NCBI GenBank assembly: GCA_023412995.1
Contig: JAEZQS010000275.1
Coordinates: 1-10,383, forward strand
DNA: 10,383 bases
Direction: 5' to 3'
Origin: Pseudomonadota bacterium
GTDB taxonomy: Bacteria > Pseudomonadota > Gammaproteobacteria > Xanthomonadales > Rhodanobacteraceae
Part shown: positions 1-5,896 of the stretch, one piece after another
How positions within the stretch are numbered: the first letter of the stretch is position 1
How the letters are laid out: each line of letters starts with the position of its first letter
The notes under the pieces: generated by a model
Databases searched by the model: none
The model's input: the letters and a program-made list of their open reading frames with translations, nothing else
What the model was told of the DNA's origin: nothing
Translations under genes and position numbers: made by a program

Positions 1-1671
1 CTCGAGGAGGCCGCGGCGCGGGCCACCTCGCTGGAACCCGGCGATTCGCTGGTGACGCCGGCGGGCGAATGGTTCGGCGCCGGGTTCGCCCGGGTGAACC
101 GGGGTGCCGGCGCACAGGTGGGCGTCATCGCGCGCGAACGCGAGATCCGCGAGCTCGCGGCACGCACGGGCACCCTCGAGCAGGCGATCGCCGCGGAGGG
201 CGAGGCGCTGCAGCGCGGCCACGAGGCGCGCCTCGCTGCCGAACGCGCGCGCGACGAGGCGCAGCGCGCGTTGCACCTGTCGCACCGGCGCCTGGCCGAG
301 GTGGCGGGCCAGGTGCAGGGACAGCGCGGGCGGATCGACGGCGTGCAGGAACGGCTGTCGCGCATTGCCCAGGAAATGGGCGAGCTCGAGGGACGCACCG
401 CGACCGATCGCGAGCAGGTGCGCGAGGCGCGCGGTCGGCTCGATGTCGCCATGCAGGAGATGACCGCCCTCGAACAGCAGCGGCAGCAGCTGGAAGCGGA
501 ACGGCGCACGCTGCTGGAAGCGCGCGAGGAAGCGCGCATGAACGCGCGCGAGGCGCATGATGCCGCGCACCAGCTGGCCCTCGACACCGGCGGGCGCCGC
601 AGTGCCGCGGCGGCGCTGGAACAATCCCTCGAACGCATGCAGGGCCAGCTGGCGCAGCTCGCGGCGCGCGCCGCCGAAATTGCCGCGCGCCTGGCTTCCG
701 GCAGCGATCCGCTCGGTGAGCTCGAGCGGGAGCGCCAGCTGCACCTGGACCAGCGCCTGCTGCTCGATCGCCAGCTGGTCGAGGCGCGCCAGGCGCAGGA
801 AGAAGAGGACCAGGCGGTGCGCCGCCTCGACCAGTCGCGCCACCAGTTCGAGCAGCGCCTTGGCGAGCTGCGCGAGGCGCAGGCGGAACTTCGGCTGCGT
901 GAACAGGAGCAGCGCCTGCGCGCGCGTGCGCTGGCGCAGGCGATTGCCGAGGCCGGGTTCGAGCAGCAGGCGCTGTTCGAATCGCTGCCCGGCGAGGCCG
1001 ACGCCGAGGCCTGGCAGACCGCCCTGGCCGAGCTGGATCTCAAGATCCGCCGGCTCGAGCCGGTCAACCTCGCCGCGATCCAGGAGTACGGCGAGCAGTC
1101 GCAGCGCAAGGCCTACCTCGATGCACAGCTGGCCGACCTCGGCACGGCGCTGGAGACCCTCGAGGCGGCCATCCGCAAGATCGACAAGGAAACGCGGCTG
1201 CGCTTCAAGGAAACGTTCGAGCGCGTCGATGCCGGCGTGCGCGAGCTGTTCCCGCGCCTGTTCGGCGGCGGCCACGCGCATCTGGAATTGACCGGGGAAG
1301 ACCTGCTCTCGACCGGCGTGACCATCATGGCGCGGCCGCCCGGCAAGCGCGTGAGCTCCATCTCGCTGCTGTCGGGCGGGGAGAAGGCTCTGACCGCGGT
1401 GGCTCTCGTGTTCGCCATCTTCCGCCTCAACCCGGCGCCGTTCTGCCTGCTGGACGAGGTCGACGCGCCGCTGGACGAGGCCAACGTCGGGCGCTTCTCG
1501 GCCCTCGTCAACGAGATGAGCGAGCGCGTACAGTTCATCTTCGTCACCCACAACAAGGCGACCATGGAAGCCGCGCGCCAGCTCTGCGGCGTCACCATGC
1601 GCGAACCGGGCGTATCGCGACTGGTGCAGGTGGACCTTGCCGAAGCGGCGCGCCTTGCCGGCGCCGCCTGA
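1..1671 (+). CDS. smc: Chromosome segregation ATPase SMC, C-terminal half (5' end outside window)
   Basis: SMC forms the ring-shaped ATPase that, with ScpA and ScpB, compacts and helps segregate the bacterial chromosome. The reading frame is open from base 1, so the gene begins upstream; 556 residues are visible against roughly 1,150-1,200 for a whole SMC. The first 35 or so residues resemble the end of the hinge domain. They are followed by about 300 residues of Glu/Arg/Gln/Ala-rich heptad sequence, the returning arm of the coiled coil. The C-terminal ATPase lobe follows: the ABC signature LSGGEK at about 1369-1386, Walker B FCLLDE with its catalytic Glu at 1441-1458, a D-loop just after, and the switch histidine in FVTHNK near 1545. 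The frame is unbroken and ends in TGA. zipA follows after 26 bases on the same strand, the usual gammaproteobacterial neighbour. A GTG at position 52 is internal and not the true start. Confidence 0.97.
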   Translation, partial: LEEAAARATSLEPGDSLVTPAGEWFGAGFARVNRGAGAQVGVIAREREIRELAARTGTLEQAIAAEGEALQRGHEARLAAERARDEAQRALHLSHRRLAEVAGQVQGQRGRIDGVQERLSRIAQEMGELEGRTATDREQVREARGRLDVAMQEMTALEQQRQQLEAERRTLLEAREEARMNAREAHDAAHQLALDTGGRRSAAAALEQSLERMQGQLAQLAARAAEIAARLASGSDPLGELERERQLHLDQRLLLDRQLVEARQAQEEEDQAVRRLDQSRHQFEQRLGELREAQAELRLREQEQRLRARALAQAIAEAGFEQQALFESLPGEADAEAWQTALAELDLKIRRLEPVNLAAIQEYGEQSQRKAYLDAQLADLGTALETLEAAIRKIDKETRLRFKETFERVDAGVRELFPRLFGGGHAHLELTGEDLLSTGVTIMARPPGKRVSSISLLSGGEKALTAVALVFAIFRLNPAPFCLLDEVDAPLDEANVGRFSALVNEMSERVQFIFVTHNKATMEAARQLCGVTMREPGVSRLVQVDLAEAARLAGAA

Positions 1672-1684
1672 CGTCCCGTCCTTC

Positions 1685-1689
1685 GAGGG
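1685..1689 (+). promoter_or_regulatory. Ribosome binding site of zipA
   Basis: GAGGG lies 8 bases before the ATG at 1698 and supports that start. It sits in the 26-base gap after the smc stop codon, consistent with zipA being read from an smc transcript. Confidence 0.6.
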
Positions 1690-1697
1690 TCACGCGC

Positions 1698-2414
1698 ATG
1701 CACTGGAATCCCGCCGTCGGCATCCCGCTCCTCGTGCTGGGCGCACTCGCGCTGGTGCTGATCTACCTGTTCGGGCGTCCCGGCAGGCCCGGACAGGGTG
1801 AGCGGCGCGGACCGCGGCGGCGCGGCAGCGAACGGGTCGAACCGACGCTGGACGGCGCGGGCGGAGACGGGGCGGAACAGGAACAGCTGGCGATGCCGCT
1901 CGACGGCGGTGCGCCGGACGCTCCGGCGCGCCCGCCGCGGCCCGCCGTCGGCGTGAGGCCGGACCGCCCGATCGAACGCATCGTTACCCTGTACGTCGCG
2001 GCGCGCGCCGGCGGGATGCTGGCCGGCACCGACGTGGTGGTCGCCGCCGAAAAGGCCGGCCTGCAGTTCGGCGACATGGGCATCTTCCATCGCCTGGCCA
2101 GCGGGCGTGGCAGCGAGGGACCGGTATTCAGCATGGCCAACATGGTCAAGCCGGGCAGCTTCGACATGGCCGAACTCGATGCCGTGCGCACCCCCGGCGT
2201 CACCCTGTTCATGACGCTGCCCGGACCGCTCCCGGCGCTGGACGCGTGGGACATGCTGCTGCCCGCCGCGCAGCGCCTGGCCGAGCTGCTCGATGCACAG
2301 GTGCTGGACGAAGGCCGCAACGCGCTGGGCCGCCAGCGCATCGCGCACGTGCGCGACGAACTGCGCGCGTGGGACCGGCAACAGGAACGCAACCGCATTC
2401 AGCCGGGACGCTGA
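1698..2414 (+). CDS. zipA: Cell division protein ZipA
   Basis: ZipA anchors FtsZ protofilaments to the cytoplasmic membrane and helps recruit later divisome proteins. The 238-residue protein has the expected layout: a short N-terminal periplasmic stub, one membrane helix at about residues 7-25, an Arg/Pro/Gly-rich and partly acidic linker from 26 to about 91, and the globular C-terminal FtsZ-binding domain at about 92-224. That domain starts at RIVTLYVAAR and includes GLQFGDMGIFHR and the segment FSMANMVKPGSFD, all typical of the family. The linker is short next to the long Pro/Gln-rich linker of Escherichia coli ZipA. The ATG at 1698 has a good ribosome binding site and puts the membrane helix at the very N-terminus, as it should be. 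It follows smc closely. ligA, which often follows zipA in gammaproteobacteria, is absent; the next gene is on the opposite strand. Confidence 0.94.
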   Translation: MHWNPAVGIPLLVLGALALVLIYLFGRPGRPGQGERRGPRRRGSERVEPTLDGAGGDGAEQEQLAMPLDGGAPDAPARPPRPAVGVRPDRPIERIVTLYVAARAGGMLAGTDVVVAAEKAGLQFGDMGIFHRLASGRGSEGPVFSMANMVKPGSFDMAELDAVRTPGVTLFMTLPGPLPALDAWDMLLPAAQRLAELLDAQVLDEGRNALGRQRIAHVRDELRAWDRQQERNRIQPGR

Positions 2415-2456
2415 GGACTCGCGTCGGCGCTTCGCCGGGATCGCCAGGAAGAACGG

Positions 2457-2476
2457 CACGCCGCAGGTCCGGCGTG
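2457..2476. terminator. Perfect 7-bp inverted repeat in the zipA/acbP convergent gap
   Basis: CACGCCG and CGGCGTG flank a 6-base loop in the 73-base gap between the convergent zipA and acyl-CoA-binding protein genes. There is no T tract on the plus side. Read from the minus strand, the repeat is followed after a few bases by GTTCTTCC, so it is a better candidate terminator for the minus-strand gene. A second small hairpin, CGGCG-CTT-CGCCG at 2425-2437, lies just after the zipA stop. Position between convergent stops is the main support. Confidence 0.4.
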
Positions 2477-2487
2477 GCGGGCCCGGC

Positions 2488-2748
2488 TCAGCCGTCGGCG
2501 AGTTTTCCCACCAGTTCGACGTATTTCTGCTGCGCGTCCTCGCAGCGGGTGCCCTTGAGCTTGCACCACGCCTCGTATTTGGCGGTACCCACGAAATCGA
2601 AGAAGCCGGGCTTGGGCCCCGATACGTCGCCTTCCGAGCCCTGCTTGTAGAGCGCGTAGAGCTTGAGCAGGGTGTCGTTGTCCGGCCGCTCCGGCAGGTT
2701 CATGACGCGTTCGGCCGCAGCGTCGAAGCGGGCTTTGAGTTCGGACAT
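2488..2748 (-). CDS. Acyl-CoA-binding protein (ACBP family)
   Basis: ACBP binds medium- and long-chain acyl-CoA thioesters in the cytosol and buffers or delivers them to lipid metabolism. The product is 86 residues, the normal length of a free-standing ACBP, and covers the whole fold. Recognisable segments are LLKLYALYKQGSEGD (about residues 27-41), GPKPGFFDFVGTAKYEAW (about 44-61) and LKGTRCEDAQQKYVELV (about 64-80), which carry the Tyr and Lys residues that contact the CoA phosphates and acyl group in the family. The ATG at 2748 gives the standard N-terminus; the frame stays open much further upstream, but only as noise in GC-rich DNA. A weak GGTGGA lies upstream of the start. The next gene on this strand, 85 bases upstream, is a polyhydroxyalkanoic-acid-system protein, so the two may share a transcript and a lipid-related role; that link is inference. 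Bacterial ACBPs are patchily distributed. Confidence 0.93.
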   Translation of the reverse strand: MSELKARFDAAAERVMNLPERPDNDTLLKLYALYKQGSEGDVSGPKPGFFDFVGTAKYEAWCKLKGTRCEDAQQKYVELVGKLADG

Positions 2749-2833
2749 CGGGGATCCACCGGACGCGCTGCGCGTGGTCGACGGCGAGCTTACAACAGCG
2801 TGCGCCGCCCCGGCCAACGCGCCGGCACCCGCA

Positions 2834-3109
2834 TCAGGCAAGGTGCTGGTCGAGCTGGCGTTCGATCTCGCGCTCGATAACGGGCTTGAGCGTGCCAAGC
2901 AGCAACCCGAGCTCGATGCGCAGGCGCAGGTCCGTCGGGCCCACCTCGACATGTCCGCGCAGGCCGCTGCGTTCGAACAGCAGGCGCTCGCCTTCCCAGC
3001 GGTGGCGGATGCCGTAGGAGGCGGCAAGCGACCGCGCCGCTTCATCGAGCGCGGCGCGGGCGCGGGCGGGTTGGCCATGGTGGCTGCGGCTGATGTCGAT
3101 GACAGGCAT
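2834..3109 (-). CDS. Polyhydroxyalkanoic acid system family protein (PHA granule region type)
   Basis: The 91-residue product resembles the small family named putative polyhydroxyalkanoic acid system protein (PF09650 as I recall it), found mainly in proteobacteria, often near polyester genes; its biochemical function is not established. Supporting segments are the N-terminal IDISRSHHG, an Ala/Arg-rich helix with ALDEAARSLA, then YGIRHRWEGERLLFERSGLRGHVEV, and the C-terminal LRIELGLLLGTLKPVIEREIERQLD, which ends in an amphipathic helix. No signal peptide or membrane segment is seen. The ATG at 3109 was chosen because the conserved IDI strand follows at once; no convincing ribosome binding site precedes it, and a GTG eight codons upstream is an alternative. 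It lies directly upstream of the ACBP gene and divergent from the FHA gene. No PHA synthase, phasin or depolymerase is in the window, so a role in polyester storage here is unproven. Confidence 0.83.
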   Translation of the reverse strand: MPVIDISRSHHGQPARARAALDEAARSLAASYGIRHRWEGERLLFERSGLRGHVEVGPTDLRLRIELGLLLGTLKPVIEREIERQLDQHLA

Positions 3110-3243
3110 GCGAGTGGGTACGCGGGAAACCGGGGCGCCATGATGCCGCGTGCCGCAGCCGCGCGACAGCGGTGCGGCGCGCACTGGCGGGGGCGCCGGC
3201 GGCGCTGTGATAGAGTTCCGGCACGTCCCGCGAACAGCCTCCG
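3110..3243. other. Divergent intergenic region, PHA-type gene / FHA gene
   Basis: These 134 bases separate two divergent genes and should hold both promoters. Two small inverted repeats are visible: GTGCG-GCG-CGCAC at 3172-3184, which extends outward by one G-T and one C-G pair, and GCGCC-GGC-GGCGC at 3193-3205. Just after the second, TGTGATAGAGT at 3206-3216 is the most AT-rich spot and could be an extended -10 for the FHA gene (TG at 3208, TAGAGT at 3211), but no matching -35 was found. The FHA start codon has no clear Shine-Dalgarno sequence. Confidence 0.3.
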
Positions 3244-4053
3244 ATGCGCCTGAGCTTTGCCAACGGCGAGCACGCCGACTTTGTCCTGGACGGCGGCACC
3301 ATCGAACTCGGCAACGCGGATGGCAACACGCTGGTGTTGCACGGCGCCGGCGTGGCGCCACGCCACGCGCGCGTCACGCTCGATGCGCGCGGCACCGTGC
3401 TCGAGGTGCTCGACCCCGCCGCACGCACCCACGTCAATGCCCGCCCGGTGCGCGAGAAGGCCTTGCTGCGCCCGGGCGACCTGCTGTGCCTCGGGCGCAT
3501 CGCCATCACGCTCAAGCCCGACCACGACGACGTGATCGTCACCACCGTGCCGCCCGATCCGCCTGCCGCCGGCGCGGCGCCAGGCAGCACCCGGGTGGTG
3601 CTGCGCGGCGTTTCCGGCGCGCACTTCGGCAAGACCATCGCGGTGCACGGCCGACTGGTGGTGGGGCGCGGCGCCGGTTGCGGCCTCGTCATCGACGACG
3701 CGCAGGCGGGGCAGCAGCACGCGGCGATCGAGATTGGCGGCGACAGCATCTGGCTGCGCGACCTTGGCTCTCCGGCAGGAACGGCGGTGAACGGCATACG
3801 CGTGCGCGATGCGGTGATCCATCCTGGCGACCAGCTCGCGTTCGGGCGGTGCCTGTTCGTGGTGGAAGCGCCAGGCCTGCCGCTGCGCGGCCAGGCCGCC
3901 GCCGCCGATGCCCATGCCATCACCGAGCCGTTCGACGCCATCGCCCACGCCGGCAGCGGCCGCAACGCCAGCCATCGCGGCATGTGGTGGCTGGTCGGCG
4001 TCGCCGCGCTGATCGCGATCTGCCTCGGGCTGCTGTTCCATCGCGGCTTCTAG
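3244..4053 (+). CDS. Tandem FHA-domain protein with C-terminal membrane anchor
   Basis: FHA domains usually bind phosphothreonine peptides. This 269-residue protein has two FHA-like modules, at about residues 1-92 and 116-207, joined by a Pro/Ala linker, and one C-terminal membrane helix at about 247-264 (WWLVGVAALIAICLGLLF). The second module is the clearer one: VVGRGAGCGLVI (139-150), a retained His159, and GTAVNG (179-184), matching the Gly-Arg, His and Asn landmarks; the Ser of the usual SRxH motif is not present. The first module is weaker: the Gly-Arg strand is replaced by IELGNADGNTLVL, and it keeps PRH (39-41) and an Asn at 65. The tail anchor would leave both modules in the cytoplasm. 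The protein stands alone between two minus-strand groups and no kinase or phosphatase gene is adjacent, so its partner cannot be named. Overall fold assignment is good; function is unknown. Confidence 0.87.
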   Translation: MRLSFANGEHADFVLDGGTIELGNADGNTLVLHGAGVAPRHARVTLDARGTVLEVLDPAARTHVNARPVREKALLRPGDLLCLGRIAITLKPDHDDVIVTTVPPDPPAAGAAPGSTRVVLRGVSGAHFGKTIAVHGRLVVGRGAGCGLVIDDAQAGQQHAAIEIGGDSIWLRDLGSPAGTAVNGIRVRDAVIHPGDQLAFGRCLFVVEAPGLPLRGQAAAADAHAITEPFDAIAHAGSGRNASHRGMWWLVGVAALIAICLGLLFHRGF

Positions 4054-4054
4054 C

Positions 4055-4079
4055 GGCCCGCCGGCCGCTTCGGTGGGCC
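4055..4079. terminator. Strong hairpin between convergent FHA gene and msrQ
   Basis: A 9-bp stem (GGCCCGCCG with CGGTGGGCC, one G-T wobble) encloses a 7-base loop and starts one base after the TAG of the FHA gene. The msrQ stop lies 15 bases beyond it on the other strand, so it could end transcription from both sides. Neither strand has a T run after the stem, so it is not a textbook intrinsic terminator; it may instead act as an RNA 3' end stabiliser. Confidence 0.5.
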
Positions 4080-4094
4080 TGGCGCCACGCGCCC

Positions 4095-4757
4095 TCAGGC
4101 AGGCGGGCGCGGTGCCACCGCCGCTTGGGCAGCGTTCGCCGTTCGCGGCGGCATGCGCCGACGCAGCCAGCCCGGCACGCGCGCGGCCAGCAGCACCAGG
4201 AGGAGGGCGAGGTACAGCATCGGTTCGCTCACCGCGAGCGTGTTACCCGATTTCACCAGCCACAGGTAGTGCAGTACGCCGCACACGCCGGCGAGGTAGA
4301 CCAGGCGATGCAGGCGCAACCAGTTGCGCCCGAGGCGACGCTGCATGGCGCGGGTCGAGGTGAGCGCCAGCGGCAGCATCACGAGCCAGGCGGTGAAGCC
4401 GACGGTGATGTAGGGCTTCTTCGCGATCTCCGCCAGCACCTGGGTCCAGAAGCCGCCGAGGTCGATGGCGAGGTAGATCGAGAAGTGCACGCTGGCGTAG
4501 AAGAACGCGAACAGGCCCAGCATGCGGCGATAGCGCACCAGCCAGTGCCACTTCGACAGCGTGCGCAAGGGCGTGACGGCCAGGGTGGCCAGCAGCAGGC
4601 GCAGCGTCCAGTCGCCACTGCGATGCTCCAGTTGCGCCACCGGATCGACGCCGAGGCGGCCGTGCACCACGTCCCAGGCGATCCCGGCCAGCGGCAGCAG
4701 GCAAAGCGCGAACAGCAGCGGCTTGGACGCGGCGATGCGATCGAACCGGCGCGCCAT
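4095..4757 (-). CDS. msrQ: Haem-binding membrane subunit of the periplasmic methionine sulfoxide reductase system, MsrQ (YedZ)
   Basis: MsrQ is an inner-membrane b-type cytochrome of the ferric-reductase-like family. It takes electrons from the respiratory chain or flavin reductase and passes them to MsrP for repair of oxidised methionine in periplasmic proteins. The 220-residue product matches the family length and has about six hydrophobic helices. Conserved blocks include GVDPVAQLEHRSGDW (36-50), RRMLGLFAFFYASVH (77-91), RPxLTxG-like KKPYITVGFTAW, and LTSTRAMQRRLGRNWLRLH (132-150). His91, His150 and His163 align with the haem-ligand histidines of the Escherichia coli protein as I recall them. 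The ATG at 4757 shares its A with the last base of the msrP TGA (TGATG), so the two are translationally coupled. A longer frame upstream overlaps msrP and is not used. The Ala/Pro-rich C-terminal tail after 202 is extra and poorly conserved. Confidence 0.95.
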   Translation of the reverse strand: MARRFDRIAASKPLLFALCLLPLAGIAWDVVHGRLGVDPVAQLEHRSGDWTLRLLLATLAVTPLRTLSKWHWLVRYRRMLGLFAFFYASVHFSIYLAIDLGGFWTQVLAEIAKKPYITVGFTAWLVMLPLALTSTRAMQRRLGRNWLRLHRLVYLAGVCGVLHYLWLVKSGNTLAVSEPMLYLALLLVLLAARVPGWLRRRMPPRTANAAQAAVAPRPPA

Positions 4758-5734
4758 CAGAACTCCCTTGCCAGGTCCATGCCGGCGTAGAGCGAGGCGA
4801 CCTGGTCGGCGTAGCCGTTGAAGGGCAGTGTGCGGATGCGGTTGCCGAGCAGGCCGAGTCCCGTGCCGGCAATGCGCCGCTCGGTGGCCTGGCTCCAGCG
4901 CGGATGGTCCACGGCCGGGTTCACGTTGGCATAGAAGCCGTACTCGCCCGCGGCGGCATCGTTCCATGCCGTGCGCGGCCGGGTTTCGGTGAACTCGATG
5001 CGCACGATCGACTTGATGCCCTTGAAGCCGTACTTCCACGGCACCACCAGGCGCAGCGGTGCCCCGTTCTGGTTCGGCAGCACGTGGCCGTACAGACCGA
5101 CGACGAGCAGCGTGAGCGGATGCATCGCCTCGTCGATGCGCAGGCCTTCCCGGTACGGCCAGTCCAGCACCCCGGATGCGAGGCCGGGCATCTGCGCCGG
5201 CCGTTCCACCGTGGTGAAGGCTACGTAGCGCGCGGATGATGTGGGACGCAGGCGCTTGAGCACGCTGGCGAGTGGCAGCCCGATCCAGGGGATGACCATC
5301 GACCAGGCTTCCACGCAGCGCATGCGATAGACGCGTTCCTCGAGCGGCGCCGCCTTCAACAGGTCTTCCAGCGCGAAGCGCCCGGTGCGCTCGGCGTGTC
5401 CCGCCACCTCCACCGTCCACGGCTGCGGCACGAACCGGCCCGACTGCCGAGCCGGATCGGCCTTGCCGGTACCGAACTCGTAGTAGTTGTTGTAGTGGGT
5501 CGCGTCATCGCGGCTCGTCTGCGTCTCGCTGGTGGAAAATGCCGGGTTGGAGGTGGCCGCGAGCGGCGCGAGCGGTTCCGCGGTTGCCGCCGGGGCCGCG
5601 TCGGGCTCACGGCCGCAGCCGGCGAGGGCGACCGGTACAGCGGCCAGTCCCTTGAGCAGCTCGCGACGGCGGCGGTACACGCCTTCGGGTGTGATGGCGG
5701 ATGGCAGGATGTCGGCAGGTCGGCGCAGCAGCAT
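4757..5734 (-). CDS. msrP: Periplasmic methionine sulfoxide reductase, molybdopterin catalytic subunit MsrP (YedY)
   Basis: MsrP is a molybdenum-cofactor enzyme that reduces methionine sulfoxide in envelope proteins, using electrons from MsrQ. The 325-residue product is the usual size. A twin-arginine signal is visible near residues 21-39 (RRRRELLKG followed by a hydrophobic stretch). The mature enzyme shows YNNYYEFGTGKADPA (81-95), LEERVYRMRCVEAWSMVIPW (131-150) with Cys140 as the predicted Mo ligand, EAMHPLTLLVVGLYG, and NGAPLRLVVPWKYGFKGIKS, all strongly conserved with Escherichia coli MsrP, then ANVNPAVDHPRWSQATER near the end. Unusually, the signal ends in LAGC with Cys40, a full lipobox, so the protein may be lipidated rather than cleaved by signal peptidase I. 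The ATG at 5734 is supported by GAGGA seven bases upstream. msrQ follows with a one-base overlap. No regulator gene for the operon is visible. Confidence 0.97.
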   Translation of the reverse strand: MLLRRPADILPSAITPEGVYRRRRELLKGLAAVPVALAGCGREPDAAPAATAEPLAPLAATSNPAFSTSETQTSRDDATHYNNYYEFGTGKADPARQSGRFVPQPWTVEVAGHAERTGRFALEDLLKAAPLEERVYRMRCVEAWSMVIPWIGLPLASVLKRLRPTSSARYVAFTTVERPAQMPGLASGVLDWPYREGLRIDEAMHPLTLLVVGLYGHVLPNQNGAPLRLVVPWKYGFKGIKSIVRIEFTETRPRTAWNDAAAGEYGFYANVNPAVDHPRWSQATERRIAGTGLGLLGNRIRTLPFNGYADQVASLYAGMDLAREF

Positions 5735-5841
5735 GGCGGAATCCTCGCGGATGACCCTAGGGACCGGCGCTCGCGGCGAATCCTTGCGCGGTAGCCCCGG
5801 CAGGCGGCCCGATCATCGCCGATCTGCCGTGTCGCCGCCGA

Positions 5842-5869
5842 TTGCCAGCCTGCTGCATCGCGCCATAAT
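5842..5869 (+). promoter_or_regulatory. Sigma70-type promoter of the serC operon
   Basis: TTGCCA at 5842-5847 (5 of 6 to the -35 consensus) and CATAAT at 5864-5869 (5 of 6 to the -10) are separated by 16 bases. This would start transcription near 5876, giving a leader of about 20 bases before the serC GTG. It is the best promoter match I found in a sequence where AT-rich hexamers are rare. No attenuator or operator is evident in so short a leader. Confidence 0.65.
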
Positions 5870-5885
5870 GCGGAACCCCCCTGCC

Positions 5886-5891
5886 GAGGAG
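5886..5891 (+). promoter_or_regulatory. Ribosome binding site of serC
   Basis: GAGGAG lies 5 bases before the GTG at 5897. It decides the start: GTG rather than a downstream ATG, which would remove the conserved NFSAGPAALP N-terminus. Confidence 0.8.
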
Positions 5892-5896
5892 CGCCC

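Larger units (their letters stand above)
5735..5896. other. Divergent intergenic region msrP / serC
   Basis: This 162-base gap is the largest in the window and carries the control signals of both operons. The serC side holds a good promoter and ribosome binding site, listed separately. The msrP side holds the GAGGA ribosome binding site (complement of 5742-5746), an 8-bp palindrome CCCTAGGG at 5755-5762, and an imperfect direct repeat: GGCGGAATCCTCGCGG at 5735-5750 and GGCGAATCCTTGCGCGG at 5775-5791, spaced 40 bases start to start. No convincing -10/-35 pair was found for msrP. Confidence 0.5.

Noticed and set aside
52..54. GTG at position 52 as the start of a short SMC-like protein
   Set aside because: The frame is open from base 1, and the preceding codons continue hinge-like sequence, so the gene begins upstream of the window.
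1113..2459. Long minus-strand frame opposite smc and zipA
   Set aside because: Mirror of two secure genes; no recognisable motifs.
2488..4041. A 517-codon minus-strand open frame that ends with the acyl-CoA-binding protein
   Set aside because: Only its last 86 codons have family character. The upstream part runs antisense to the FHA gene and out of frame through the PHA-system gene, with low-complexity Arg/Ala/His composition typical of GC-rich antisense frames.
3150..4790. A 546-codon plus-strand open frame across the FHA gene and antisense to msrQ
   Set aside because: Arg/Ala/His-rich translation without any domain; it is out of frame with the FHA gene and antisense to a well-supported membrane protein.
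4095..5420. A 441-codon extension of msrQ upstream of its ATG
   Set aside because: The extra part overlaps msrP in another frame; the ATG at 4757 gives the family length and the TGATG junction.
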